Shown here: positions 7,907-18,200 of the stretch, one piece after another
Position numbering within the stretch: position 1 is the first letter of the stretch
Layout of the letters: each line of letters opens with the position of its first letter
DNA from: Clostridia bacterium
GTDB taxonomy: Bacteria; Bacillota; Clostridia; Oscillospirales; Oscillospiraceae
DNA: 64,000 bases
Direction of reading: 5' to 3'
NCBI GenBank assembly: GCA_009929315.1
Contig: SAAS01000008.1
Location: 51,946 to 115,945, forward strand
The notes under the pieces: generated by a model
Told to the model about the DNA's origin: nothing
The model's database searches: none
Seen by the model: only the letters and a program-made list of their open reading frames with translations
Made by a program: the position numbers and the translations under genes

Positions 7907-10318
7907 TTAACTTTTCGGTTTAATTATAAGATTTATGAGCTTGTTTTTTATAACAATGACCTTAACGATTTCCATGCCCTCAAGCAGTCTTGAGATTTTC
8001 TCGTCGCCGCAGGCGATTGCCTTAACGGTTTCGTCGTCGGAGTCATTGGGGACTATGACCGTTGTCTTGAGCTTGCCGCCAACCTGAACGGCGATTTCCT
8101 TTTCTGCGTCCACGGTCTTGCTCTCGTCAAATTTCGGCCACGGCGCAAGGCAGGCATAGCTCTCAAAGCCCTGAATCTCCCAAAGCTCGTCGGCAAAATG
8201 CGGAGCAAAGGGACTGAGCATAAGGATGAGCGCCTTCATGTCCCCTCTTGTCGGCTTGTTTTCATAGAATGTGTTGACGAGCGACATAAGAGTTGCGATG
8301 GCGGTGTTGAACTTCATGCTCTCTATGTCTTCGCCGACCTTCTTGATTGCCTTGTGAATCTCGGCCTCGTTCGCTTTTGACATCTCGTTGCCAGCTAGCG
8401 GCAGCTCCGCAAGATTCCAGATTCTGTCGAGGAACCTCTTGCAGCCCTTTACGGCGGTGCTCGACCAGGGAACAGCTTTTTCGAAATCGCCGATAAACAT
8501 GATGTAAAGACGCAGCGTGTCCGCGCCGAATTCGTCAATAATATCGTTGGGATTGATGACATTTCCGCGGGACTTGCTCATTTTTTCGCCGCCCTCGCCA
8601 AGGATCATACCGTGGCTTGTGCGCTTCATATAGGGTTCCTTTGTCGGAACAACGCCGATATCGTAGAGGAATTTGTGCCAGAAGCGGCTGTAAAGCAGGT
8701 GGAGCGTGGTATGCTCCATGCCGCCGTTATACCAGTCAACCTGATGCCAGTATTTTATCGCGTCCTCACCCACAAGCGCCTTGTCATTATGCGGGTCCAT
8801 ATAGCGAAGATAGTACCAACTTGAGCCCGCCCACTGGGGCATAGTGTCAGTTTCTCTCTTTGCGGGGCCGCCGCAGTGCGGGCAAACGGTGTTCACCCAT
8901 GCGTCCATGTGGGCAAGGGGACTTTCGCCGTCGTCAGTTGTTTCGTAGCTTTTAACCTCGGGCAGAAGGAGCGGAAGCTCGCTCTCCTCAAGGGGCACCC
9001 AGCCGCACTTTTCGCACCACACGAGAGGAATCGGCTCTCCCCAGTAGCGCTGACGGCTGAAAACCCAGTCGCGCAGCTTGAAGTTGACCTTTTCTTTGCC
9101 CAAGCCTTTTTCGAGTATCCATGCCGTGATGGCCTTTTTTGCCTCTTCGACTGTCATGCCGTCAAGGAAGCCGGAATTGACCATAATGCCTGTTTCGCAG
9201 TCGGTAAAGGCTTCCTTCTCAACATCGCCGCCCTTGACGACCTCGATAATCGGCAGCTTAAACTGCTTTGCAAATTCCCAGTCGCGCGTATCGTGTCCCG
9301 GAACGGCCATGATAGCGCCGGTTCCGTAAGTAGCCAAAACATAGTCGGAAATAAAAATCGGTATTTCCTTGCCCGTTACGGGGTTGATTGCCGAAACACC
9401 CTCAAGACGAACGCCCGTTTTGTCCTTTGCCATTTCCGTGCGCTCAAAATCCGACTTTCTTGCGGCAGCTGCCTGATACTCGCGCACAGCCTCAAGATTT
9501 GTAAGGCTCCCCGCCCATTTTTCGATGAGCGCGTGCTCGGGCGCAATGACCATATAGGTTGCGCCGAAAAGAGTATCCGGACGGGTGGTGAAAACCGTCA
9601 TCGTGTCGCCGGCGCTTGTGGCAAAGCTGAGCTCCGCGCCAGTTGAGCGGCCTATCCAGTTACGCTGCTGGATTTTGACGCGCTCGATATAGTTCACCTC
9701 GTCAAGGTCGTCAATCAGGCGCTGGGCGTACTCGGTAATTTTAAGCATCCACTGGCTTTTTTCCTTGCGCACAACCTCGGAACCGCAGCGCTCGCACACG
9801 CCGTTAACGACCTCCTCGTTTGCCAGAACGCATTTGCAGGAGGTGCACCAGTTGACGGGCATGCTGGTTTTGTAAGCCAGCCCCTTTTCGAACATCTTAA
9901 GGAAAATCCACTGTGTCCACTTATAATAATCGGGATCCGTGGTGTCGATACATCTGTCCCAGTCAAAGCTGAAGCCCAGCATCTGAAGCTGCTCTGTGAA
10001 GCGCTTTATGTTGGTTCTTGTAACCTCGCTCGGGTGCAGGTGGTTTTTAATCGCGTAGTTTTCCGTCGGCAGACCGAAGGCGTCGTAGCCAATCGGGAAA
10101 AGGACATTATATCCCTCCATCCGGCGCTTTCTCGCAACAATATCCATTGCCGTGTAGGGGCGCGGATGTCCGACGTGCAGACCCTGTCCCGAAGGATAAG
10201 GGAACTCAATCATAAGAAAAGACTTGGGCTTCTCGCTGCCAGTGACCGCCGCGAACAGCTTTTCGTCCAACCATTTTTTTTGCCATTTTTTCTCGATCGC
10301 CGTAAAATCGTACTTCAT
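7907..10318 (-). CDS. leuS: Leucyl-tRNA synthetase
   Basis: 803 residues, the normal bacterial length; charges tRNA-Leu. The class I signature is present as HVGH near residue 48 ([12 protein letters not shown]) and as K579-M-S-K-S583. A Zn site CTSCKC...CERCG lies in the insertion near residues 155-180, and the editing (CP1) domain carries [14 protein letters not shown]. It ends a long minus-strand run and follows rsfS by 57 nt. No T-box leader is seen upstream, so if leucine starvation controls it, it does so from further away. Confidence 0.97.
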   Translation of the reverse strand: MKYDFTAIEKKWQKKWLDEKLFAAVTGSEKPKSFLMIEFPYPSGQGLHVGHPRPYTAMDIVARKRRMEGYNVLFPIGYDAFGLPTENYAIKNHLHPSEVTRTNIKRFTEQLQMLGFSFDWDRCIDTTDPDYYKWTQWIFLKMFEKGLAYKTSMPVNWCTSCKCVLANEEVVNGVCERCGSEVVRKEKSQWMLKITEYAQRLIDDLDEVNYIERVKIQQRNWIGRSTGAELSFATSAGDTMTVFTTRPDTLFGATYMVIAPEHALIEKWAGSLTNLEAVREYQAAAARKSDFERTEMAKDKTGVRLEGVSAINPVTGKEIPIFISDYVLATYGTGAIMAVPGHDTRDWEFAKQFKLPIIEVVKGGDVEKEAFTDCETGIMVNSGFLDGMTVEEAKKAITAWILEKGLGKEKVNFKLRDWVFSRQRYWGEPIPLVWCEKCGWVPLEESELPLLLPEVKSYETTDDGESPLAHMDAWVNTVCPHCGGPAKRETDTMPQWAGSSWYYLRYMDPHNDKALVGEDAIKYWHQVDWYNGGMEHTTLHLLYSRFWHKFLYDIGVVPTKEPYMKRTSHGMILGEGGEKMSKSRGNVINPNDIIDEFGADTLRLYIMFIGDFEKAVPWSSTAVKGCKRFLDRIWNLAELPLAGNEMSKANEAEIHKAIKKVGEDIESMKFNTAIATLMSLVNTFYENKPTRGDMKALILMLSPFAPHFADELWEIQGFESYACLAPWPKFDESKTVDAEKEIAVQVGGKLKTTVIVPNDSDDETVKAIACGDEKISRLLEGMEIVKVIVIKNKLINLIIKPKS

Positions 10319-10375
10319 ATTATGTGTCAGTCCTTTATTTCAAAGAGCGCGGTTACCGCGCCCTTGCTTTTTTTA

Positions 10376-10738
10376 TTATCTTTCTCCCACGAAAGCGGAA
10401 ATGTCGATTTCCTTGCCGTCCGCCCAGAGGCGCTCCAAGCCGTAAAAGGCTCTTGCTTCCTCCATGAAAATGTGGACAACGACGCAGCCGTAATCGAGAA
10501 GCACCCAGCCTCCCGCGCGGTGTCCCTCGCGGTGAAGAATCCTCTCACCGTTTTGCTCCATGACCGCCTCAACCTCGTCACAAAGCGACTTTATCTGTGT
10601 TGCGCTGCCTGCGGTGCAGATTATGAAATAATCCGCGAGAACGGTTATCGCGTCGATTTTGATAAGTTTAAGGTCGCGACCGATTTTGTTTGCGAGAACC
10701 TCGACTATTTTTTCAGCCATCTGCTGGGAAGTCATCAT
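10376..10738 (-). CDS. rsfS: Ribosome silencing factor
   Basis: 120 residues of the RsfS/YbeB/Iojap family, which binds ribosomal protein uL14 and blocks joining of the 50S and 30S subunits when nutrients are scarce. The family core is clear: DITVLADYFIICTA-like stretch, then SDEVE-like helix and GWVLLDYGCVVVHIF near the C-terminus. It lies between the LCP gene and leuS; nadD-yqeK-rsfS order is common in Firmicutes, here with the LCP gene inserted. Confidence 0.93.
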   Translation of the reverse strand: MMTSQQMAEKIVEVLANKIGRDLKLIKIDAITVLADYFIICTAGSATQIKSLCDEVEAVMEQNGERILHREGHRAGGWVLLDYGCVVVHIFMEEARAFYGLERLWADGKEIDISAFVGER

Positions 10739-10828
10739 ATATGTGACCTAACCTTTCATTTTTTGCCTGTATTCGGCTGCAAATTCGGTATTTTATGAAA
10801 AGATACCTGATTTGCGCAAGATTTTGTA

Positions 10829-12094
10829 CTATCCGAAAGAATAGAAGGAGTTTAGTCCGCCCGCGACCTCTCCGCCATTTGTAACGGCGTAATTTCCTTC
10901 TGTCGGATCATAGCCCACGTCCGGTGCGAGCTGGTAGAGGATGTTGCAGTCCTCGGCCTTAATGGGGTTCTTAAGCGGATTGAGATAGGTATTAACCATG
11001 GTCATCCATTCATCGACGGAAATGGAAACATACGAGCCCTTGCGAACAGTGCAGCTGTAATTTCCCGGGAGAGTCATAATGTTTATATCGTCGGTGGTCA
11101 TTTTTAAAAACTCACCGGCATACCACTGCATGTTCCCGATGGTCAAATCCGTCTGGGCGTTGTCAATTACGATTTGCGCAATTTGGATGAGGTTTGTAAA
11201 GTTCTTGAGCGTAAGCGCCTGTTTGGCAACAGCCTTGATAAGCGCGTGCTGGGTTTCAAGACGGTCGATGTCACCCATGCCGTAACCCGTTCCGTCGTTG
11301 TTCTGGCGGAAACGGAAAACGCCGAGGGCGTTCTTGCCGTCCAAAAGCTGATAGCCCTTCTGAACGTGAATAGTGAAAATATACTCGCAAACTCCGTCCG
11401 AGTCATTGTCAGCGTAGTCATCGTAATTCATGTTGACGGGAACGTCAAAATAGACTCCGCCGAGCTCGTCAATCGCCTTGACGAAGACTTCGGTATCGAT
11501 GAAAACGTAGCTGTCGGGGCGGAAGCCCGTTATTGCCTCAACCTGATCCTTAAGCGCTTCTATTTCGCTTTCGCCGTTTGATTTAGCATAACTGCATACG
11601 GCATTTATCTTTTTCACGGGATTCGGGACGTTAACCAGAGTATCACGCGGAATGGATACGATGTTTGCCTTGTGCTCAACTGCGTCGTAACGCACGAGCA
11701 TTATCGTGTCGGTATTGGCGTTGAGCTGATCGATTCCGACTACAAGAAGGGTATAGTAGCGCCCGACCTCGCGCGTTGCCGTTTGTGTAATGACTGGGCT
11801 TGCGTCGGGGTCATTGGGAATGCCTGTAACATTGGGAGCCTTTGCCGTCAAAGTCCACCAGATGTAAACACCGCCGACAATAACGGCGATTATCAGAAGG
11901 GCGATCAGCCAGCCCCTGCCTTTTTTCTTTTGCTTCGGCGCTCTGTGGGAAGCACTCCCGCGTGCGACGCCTTCATTATTATTGCCACGGTTTTCTTCGT
12001 TTATATTATTTCTTCTGTGGTCGCCCGTTCTTCGTGTGTCGGCGCCACTGCCGGAATTACTCTCTCTTTTTCCGTTTCCGCCAAATACTTTCAT
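10829..12094 (-). CDS. LytR-CpsA-Psr (LCP) family wall-polymer ligase
   Basis: 421 residues. The cytoplasmic N-terminus (about 60 residues) is rich in Asn, Arg and Gly and unlike the rest. One membrane helix follows (about 65-83, WLIALLIIAVIVGGVYIWW), then the extracellular LCP domain with VVGIDQLNANTDTIMLVRYD, SIPRDTLV and a DIDRLETQHALIKAV motif. LCP enzymes transfer lipid-linked teichoic acid or capsule chains to peptidoglycan. The start follows GGAAGG. Its place between nadD/yqeK and rsfS suggests co-transcription. Confidence 0.9.
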   Translation of the reverse strand: MKVFGGNGKRESNSGSGADTRRTGDHRRNNINEENRGNNNEGVARGSASHRAPKQKKKGRGWLIALLIIAVIVGGVYIWWTLTAKAPNVTGIPNDPDASPVITQTATREVGRYYTLLVVGIDQLNANTDTIMLVRYDAVEHKANIVSIPRDTLVNVPNPVKKINAVCSYAKSNGESEIEALKDQVEAITGFRPDSYVFIDTEVFVKAIDELGGVYFDVPVNMNYDDYADNDSDGVCEYIFTIHVQKGYQLLDGKNALGVFRFRQNNDGTGYGMGDIDRLETQHALIKAVAKQALTLKNFTNLIQIAQIVIDNAQTDLTIGNMQWYAGEFLKMTTDDINIMTLPGNYSCTVRKGSYVSISVDEWMTMVNTYLNPLKNPIKAEDCNILYQLAPDVGYDPTEGNYAVTNGGEVAGGLNSFYSFG

Positions 12095-12169
12095 TAGATT
12101 ACCTTCCCTTAATGGTTTGTGCCGTGTCGAAACACCGCCATCAAAAGCCGAGGTGCGGCTTTACGTTTA

Positions 12170-13330
12170 TCAGTGTGTTTTGAGCCACTCAAGAGCCTTA
12201 ACCGAGTTCGAGTGTGGAGAGCAGTTTTTCTTTTCAAGCTCCTCCAAGCTCATCTCAAGTCCCCTTATAACCGCGGCGTCAATATCCTCATAGGCGAGGC
12301 GCCGCAGCTCCTCCACGCCCTCGAAGGAGCGTGTCGGCTCAATATAATCAGCCATGTAGATTATCTTTTCAAGCAGGGTCATATCCGCACGTCCTGTTGT
12401 GTGCCAATAAATCGCCGAATAGACCTCGCTGCAAATTCCGAATTTATCGCGGGCGAACTCTGCGCCCGTTTTTGAGTGGAGCAGTTTAATGTTGGTTTTT
12501 TCATCAACATCCGTGATAATACCATATTCTTCGCATAATATCAACTGCTCAGACCCTAATAGTTTTTTTGTTATGTCATGCAAAATTCCCGCTTCCGCGG
12601 CAAGTCCCTTGTCCGCACCCCATCTTTCGGCGAGGCGAACAGCCTCCTGCTCACAGCCGGCAACATGGGGGATGCGCTTTTCATCAAGATAAATATAAGA
12701 ATTTTCGCGAAGCCATGCAAGATTTGGAAGCGCGCTGTAATAGCGCTTTTTTATAATCTCTTTATAGACGAGCTCGGGCAGCAAATTGTTTCCTCTCCGG
12801 TTTTTCAGTTCGGCGCGAAGCTCCGTTGAGGAAACCTCCGTCGGGATAAGTCCTATCCGAATTACCCTCGCGCCGTATTCTTTGGCGTAGTAATCCGCAA
12901 GCTTTGATATCTCCGCGACTTCGTCGTGCTTTCTCGAAAAAGCCGCAAGAGAGGAAATTTCGAGAATACGCTTGAAATCCTTCCACTTCTCAAAGCTCAA
13001 AAACATATCCGAACCCATGAGCAAAATAAGCTCGTCCTCGGTATAGAGCTTCTTTAGCTCGCAGAGCGTGTCAACGGTATAAGACAGCCCCTCCCGCCTA
13101 AGCTCAAGATCGCAAAGCTCGGTATTCGGAAGATCCCCGAAGGCAAGGTGAGAGAGCGTATAGCGCTCCTCCGCAGACGGCGAGCCATTCTCCTGCTCCT
13201 TGTGCGGAGCTCTGGCCGCGGGAATAATTATAAGCCTGTCTGCACTAAGCTCACGCACCGCCGCCTTTGCCGCCTCCACATGTCCGTTATGCGGAGGGTT
13301 AAAACTCCCCCCGAAAACAGCTATCCGCAT
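12170..13330 (-). CDS. nadD-yqeK: Fused nicotinate-nucleotide adenylyltransferase and YqeK-type HD phosphohydrolase
   Basis: 386 residues in one frame. Residues 1 to about 190 are NadD: the nucleotidyltransferase motif GGSFNPPHNGH at the N-terminus and the late SSTELR. It forms deamido-NAD from NaMN and ATP. From about 195 a YqeK HD domain begins (H..., AGILHDITKK with the metal-binding HD pair, later WHTTGRADMTLLEKIIYMADYIEP). YqeK cleaves symmetrical Ap4A to ADP. In Bacillus and relatives these are two adjacent genes; here no stop or start separates them. The start follows AGGGGGGC. Confidence 0.92.
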   Translation of the reverse strand: MRIAVFGGSFNPPHNGHVEAAKAAVRELSADRLIIIPAARAPHKEQENGSPSAEERYTLSHLAFGDLPNTELCDLELRREGLSYTVDTLCELKKLYTEDELILLMGSDMFLSFEKWKDFKRILEISSLAAFSRKHDEVAEISKLADYYAKEYGARVIRIGLIPTEVSSTELRAELKNRRGNNLLPELVYKEIIKKRYYSALPNLAWLRENSYIYLDEKRIPHVAGCEQEAVRLAERWGADKGLAAEAGILHDITKKLLGSEQLILCEEYGIITDVDEKTNIKLLHSKTGAEFARDKFGICSEVYSAIYWHTTGRADMTLLEKIIYMADYIEPTRSFEGVEELRRLAYEDIDAAVIRGLEMSLEELEKKNCSPHSNSVKALEWLKTH

Positions 13331-13359
13331 TTTATCGCCCCCCTTAATAACTTACATTC

Positions 13360-13671
13360 CTACTTTTTCTTCTTATCTGTTTTAGGAAGCTCTATTACCG
13401 GGTTCAACTCGTTTTTCTTGTAAAGGACGAACTTGCTGCCGATGACCTGTACCCCGTCGGCCTTGCACTCCCTGCAAAGCATATCGCAGACCTCTTTGGG
13501 AGAAAGGGTGGAGTTTTCGAGCACCTTGCCCTTTATCAGCTCGCGTGCTTTTAAAGCGTCCTTGGCCTGAATTATAATGTTCTCGCCCAAGTCGCCCTTG
13601 CCGATGTGAAGGATTGTGTCCTCTTTTGCGGCAAGCCCTCTCAAATATGCGCGTTGCTTACTTGTCAGCAT
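13360..13671 (-). CDS. yhbY: YhbY/CRS1-domain RNA-binding protein
   Basis: 103 residues. The CRM fold is recognisable from LTSKQRAYLRGLA at the start and the IGKGD motif (the GxxG-like RNA-binding loop) near residue 24. The family associates with pre-50S ribosomal particles. A lysine-rich tail ends the protein. The start overlaps the rdgB stop by 14 nt with GAGGGAA ahead, so translation is coupled. In Bacillus the homologue yqeI sits just before nadD, the same order as here. Confidence 0.92.
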   Translation of the reverse strand: MLTSKQRAYLRGLAAKEDTILHIGKGDLGENIIIQAKDALKARELIKGKVLENSTLSPKEVCDMLCRECKADGVQVIGSKFVLYKKNELNPVIELPKTDKKKK

Positions 13672-14254
13672 TGTATTCCCTCAATTTCATTTCAAATATT
13701 TTCAGTGCTCGTCCCCTGTGGGATACTGCGTTTTTCTCCCCGTCGGAAAGCTCTGCCATCGTTCTTTCCTGATTCGTCAGCTCGAAAACCGGGTCGTAGC
13801 CAAAGCCGCCCTCGCCTCTCGGCACCAGAGCGATCGTGCCCTCGCATTCGCCCCTGGCGGTAAGAACATCACCGTTCGGAAAAACACAGGCTATGCAGGA
13901 AACGAATTTCGCGCTTCTGTTTTTTTCGCCCTCGAGATTTTTAAGCAGCAGGTAAACTCTCTCCGTGTCGTTTTGGCAGGCTTCCCCGCCGTAGCGCGCG
14001 CTGTAAACGCCCGGAGCGCCGCCGAGCGCCTCCACGGCAAGACCCGAGTCGTCAGCTATGGCAGGCTCACCCAGAGCGTTACAGGCGGCTTTTGCCTTTA
14101 TGATTGCATTTTCCTCAAAGGTTTCGCCAGTTTCCTCTGCCTCAAGATTCAGCCCTGCCTCACTCTGGGAAATCACCTCGGCACCCAGTTCGGAGAGTAT
14201 GGCCTTCATTTCCTTAAGCTTGCCCTTGTTGTTTGAAGCGAGAATAAACCTCAT
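13658..14254 (-). CDS. rdgB: XTP/dITP pyrophosphatase (house-cleaning NTPase)
   Basis: 198 residues of the Ham1/RdgB family, which removes non-canonical purine nucleotides (XTP, dITP) before they reach DNA or RNA. N-terminal ASNNKGKLKEM binds the phosphates; ADDSGL, ARYGGE and GFGYDPVF are the other family motifs. Length and motifs are complete. The start ATG overlaps the ftsY stop (ATGA, 4 nt). Confidence 0.95.
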   Translation of the reverse strand: MRFILASNNKGKLKEMKAILSELGAEVISQSEAGLNLEAEETGETFEENAIIKAKAACNALGEPAIADDSGLAVEALGGAPGVYSARYGGEACQNDTERVYLLLKNLEGEKNRSAKFVSCIACVFPNGDVLTARGECEGTIALVPRGEGGFGYDPVFELTNQERTMAELSDGEKNAVSHRGRALKIFEMKLREYNADK

Positions 14255-15162
14255 TGCTGCAGCAGCGCCTCCACAAATTCCGCAGGTTCAAAGGGCATAA
14301 GGTCGTCCGCGCTCTCGCCAACTCCGATAAATTTAACGGGGAGCTTGAGTTCGTCCGCAATGGCGAAGACGATTCCGCCCTTTGCCGTTCCGTCGAGCTT
14401 AGTCAGTACTATACCGGAAATATCGGCGGTTTCCTTAAACTGCTTTGCCTGAATAAGCCCGTTCTGCCCCGTTGTCGCATCAAGCACCAATAGCGTTTCC
14501 TTGTCGGCGTCAGGCAGCTCGCGGTTAATAATGCGGGTTATTTTATTTAGCTCATTCATTAGATTCTGTTTGTTGTGAAGTCTTCCTGCGGTGTCGATTA
14601 TGATGACATCCGCGCCCCTCGCTTTAGCCGCCGCAATACCGTCGAACACGACAGAAGCGGGGTCTGACCCCTCCTCGTGGCGAACTATTGAAGCTCCGGC
14701 GCGCTCTGCCCAAACAGTCAGCTGCTCCGCGGCGGCGGCTCGGAAGGTATCTCCTGCGACGAGAAGCACCTTTTTGCCCGAGGCCGTCATTTTAGCGGCA
14801 AGCTTTCCGATTGTCGTTGTTTTGCCCACACCGTTTACCCCGACCATAAGGATGACCGAAGGCTTTGTGCCAAGGCGAAGCTCGCTGTCCGCACTTTGCA
14901 AAATTTCTGTTAAAACCTCTGAAAAAGCGGCCTTTACTCCCTCGCCGCCGCGAAGTCCGCGCTCTTTAACAAGTCTGCGAAGATTATTAACGGCTTTAAG
15001 CGAGGTATCCACCCCTGCGTCAGCCATAATAAGAGCCTCTTCAAGTTCGTCGAAGAACTCCTCGTTCTCGCCCGTAAAGCCCGCAAAGACATTGTTCATC
15101 TGGATGGACATATTTTTCTTTGTTTTTGCAAGTCCCTGCTTAATCTTATCAAAAAAACCCAT
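14251..15162 (-). CDS. ftsY: Signal recognition particle receptor FtsY
   Basis: 303 residues; the NG GTPase that docks SRP-ribosome complexes at the membrane. G1 GVNGVGKTT, the RAAAAEQL motif, DTAGR and TKLDGTAKGG are all present, and the end GESADDLMPFEP is typical. The acidic A domain found in E. coli is absent, as in many Firmicutes. It follows smc by 44 nt; smc-ftsY adjacency is a conserved Firmicute order. Confidence 0.96.
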   Translation of the reverse strand: MGFFDKIKQGLAKTKKNMSIQMNNVFAGFTGENEEFFDELEEALIMADAGVDTSLKAVNNLRRLVKERGLRGGEGVKAAFSEVLTEILQSADSELRLGTKPSVILMVGVNGVGKTTTIGKLAAKMTASGKKVLLVAGDTFRAAAAEQLTVWAERAGASIVRHEEGSDPASVVFDGIAAAKARGADVIIIDTAGRLHNKQNLMNELNKITRIINRELPDADKETLLVLDATTGQNGLIQAKQFKETADISGIVLTKLDGTAKGGIVFAIADELKLPVKFIGVGESADDLMPFEPAEFVEALLQQ

Positions 15163-15206
15163 TTTAAAATCTTATCCCGAAGCTCTTCGGGAAACCTTCC
15201 CTTTGA

Positions 15207-18200
15207 TTACTGTTTGCCGAGCGTCCGCTCCGCCTCCTCCAAATCGACGGAGAGAATTTGCGAAACGCCGCGCTCCTGCATGGTTACGCCATAGAGCATG
15301 TCCGATTCCTCCATCGTTCCGCGGCGGTGCGTAATAACTATAAACTGTGTTTTGTGCGTCATCCCGCGAAGATAATGCGCGAAACGATCGACATTCGCCT
15401 CATCGAGCGCTGCCTCAATTTCGTCCATAATACAAAACGGTGTCGGGCGAACCTTAATTATCGCAAAGTACAGCGCGATAGCCACAAAGGCCATCTCGCC
15501 GCCGGAAAGCAGGCTGAGCGTGGAAAGCGCTTTTCCCGGAGGCTGAACCTTTATCTCGATTCCGCAGTTAAGTACGTCCTCCTCATCCTCAAGGATGAGC
15601 GCCGCGCGTCCGCCGCCGAAAAGCTCCAAAAAGGTATTTCGGAAGCTTTCGTCAATAACCTTGAACTCACGCAGGAATATTTCCTTCATTTCCTTTGTTA
15701 TGTCGGCTATTATTTTCTCCAGCTCACGCTTTGCCTTATCCACATCGTCGCGCTGCTCGCTCAGGAAATTGTAGCGTTCGCTGATTCGCTCGTATTCCTC
15801 GATTGCTCCGATGTTGGGGTTGCCGAGCGAACTTATTTCGCGCTTTATACCGTTAATTCGCTTTGAGGCCTCGGCCATGTTTGCAACGCTCTCACGAACG
15901 CCCTGTGCCGCTGTACGCGAAAGCTCGTAGCTGTCCCAGAGCTTATCGATAATTTGCTTTTCCTCCATTTCAGAGGCAAGCTTTTTTTGCTCCATACTGC
16001 CGCAAAGCCTTTCGATATCCAAAAGCTCGCGGTTTTTATCCTGAGCCTTTTTCTCCGACTGGGTGCGCTTACCCTCAAGCTCAAGCTTCAGGGCGTTTAT
16101 TTTCATTATGTTGCTTCTTATATTATCCGCAAACGAGCGATTTTTCGTGAGCTTTTCGGATATTGCTTCTTTGCTTTCCGATATAGCTGCGTTTTCCGCA
16201 TCAAGCGTCTCGATTGCCTTAAGTCTTGTTTCACCGTCGCCCGTAAGGTTGCTCAAAAACTCCTCAAGCTGTTTTATGGCGATAAGGGTGGTGTCACTTT
16301 CAGAAACGAGCGACGAGCGTTTTTCTGCCAGGGCGGAAATCTTTTCGGCAAGTTCTCTGGTTCTCGCTTCGTGTTCTTCGCTTTTAGCGGAGAGCAGTTC
16401 CAGCTTTATATCAAGCTCCGCAAGCTCGGCATTCAGTCTTCCGATTTCCGCTTTAGTATCGCTCAAACGCTTTACGTTTTCTTCGCGGCGGCGCAGCGCA
16501 AGCGTCCGCTCTGCCATGAAACTTTCAATGGCTTTTTCGGCTTCTCCCAACACAAACTGCGTTTGGGTCTTTTCGCTTTCGCAAAGGTGAAGTGTCTCGA
16601 GAGCCTCTTTCAGCTCAAATTCAGCTGTTTGAAGCTCATATCGAGCCGAGTTAAGCTCGCGCGACGCCTCGGCAAGTTTTGCGCCGCACTCCTGCGAAGC
16701 GGCCTCAAGCTCCTCCAGTTTGGCGCGCAGGGTTTTAAGCTCGTTTGCGCGAGACAAAATACCCGAGTTTTTCGCCGCGCTGCCGCCCGTCATAGAGCCG
16801 CCTGCGTTTATCATCTGCCCGTCCAGCGTAACTATGCGAAGCGCGTTGTCGTTTCTCTTCGACATTGCAACTGCGTCCGCGAGAGTTTCGGCAACAACGG
16901 TTCTGCTCAAAAGGTTTGAGAATATTCCGCTGAACTTGGGGTCAAAGCGCGAAAGCTCATACGCTGTTCCGAGATAGCCGGACTCGTTTTCGGGCTTGTT
17001 CTTTAAATCATAGCTCCTAATTGTGTCGATGGGTAAAAAGGTCGCTCTGCCCGCGTCGCGCCGCTTTAACATCTCGATTGCCGACTTACCCTGCTCCTGC
17101 GTGTCGACGATTATGCTCTGCATAGCGCCGCCGAGTGCTGTTTCGATTGCCAGCGTGAAGCGGTCATCGGTTTTCACGAGATTTGCGACGGGCCCGTGAA
17201 CTCCCTTGAGGGTGCCGCGCTCATGCTCACGCATAACGGTCTTGACCGCCAAAGAGTAGCCCTCGTATTCTTTTTCCATCTCTGTGAGCATGGAGGTCCG
17301 TGATTTTGCGGAATTGAGCTCGATGGTGAGCTTAGTCAGCTTTTCCTCAAGAGCCTTGACCTTGCTCTCGCGCCCCTCCATACGCATCGAATAGCCTTCG
17401 ATGACATTGCCTAATTCGTCAGTCTTCTCCTTAGCCTCTTTATAGGCAAGAGCAGCTTTATTAAGCCTTACTTTCAGTTCATCGCGGCGCGAGGTTGTTT
17501 CACTGTTTTCCTTTCCACGCTTTTGTTCCGCCTCAAAAAGTTCATGAGCCGAGTCCTCCAGCATGGTGAGCACCGCGCTGCAATGTGCCAAAGCTGTCTG
17601 TTTTTCACCTTTTTGTGAGAAAAGTTCGGAGATTCCCTGCTTGGCGCTGCTGTCAATTTCCGAGTTGCGGCTCTGCGCCCCGAGTATTTCCTGTGTCTTT
17701 GCTTCAAGGTCCGATAGCTCGGAGCTTATTTCGGCGACGCGCTCATGTCTTTTTGTAATCTGGCTTTGAAGTGCCTGAGCTCTCGCACCCTGCTCCTCTA
17801 TCTCCGTTTGCAGCTGGGCGCGCCGCTCCTCGTTGTGTTTTAAGCTGTTGTCTAAAACGGCAATTTCACTTTCACACTCGGCACAGGCAACGTCAGCTTC
17901 ACCCAAATTAGCCCTTAAGGTTTCAGCCTCAAGGTCCTTTTCGCGCATTTTTTCCGAGTAGGTTTCGGAAGCGGAATAAAGCTCCGCGAGCTCAGTCTGC
18001 GCTGTTTCCAGAGTGTTTCTTGCGTTTTCCCAGTCCTCGTTCACGGCCTGAGCGCGTTCGTGGAGTCTATCAAGAGTTTCCATCCAGACGGAAACCTCAA
18101 GCTTACGCAGCTCGTCGCGTAAAAGGAGATATTTTTTCGCTGTTTCAGCCTGTTCTTTTAAAGGGTCAAGCGAGATTTTAAGCTCGTCGATTTTGTCGTT

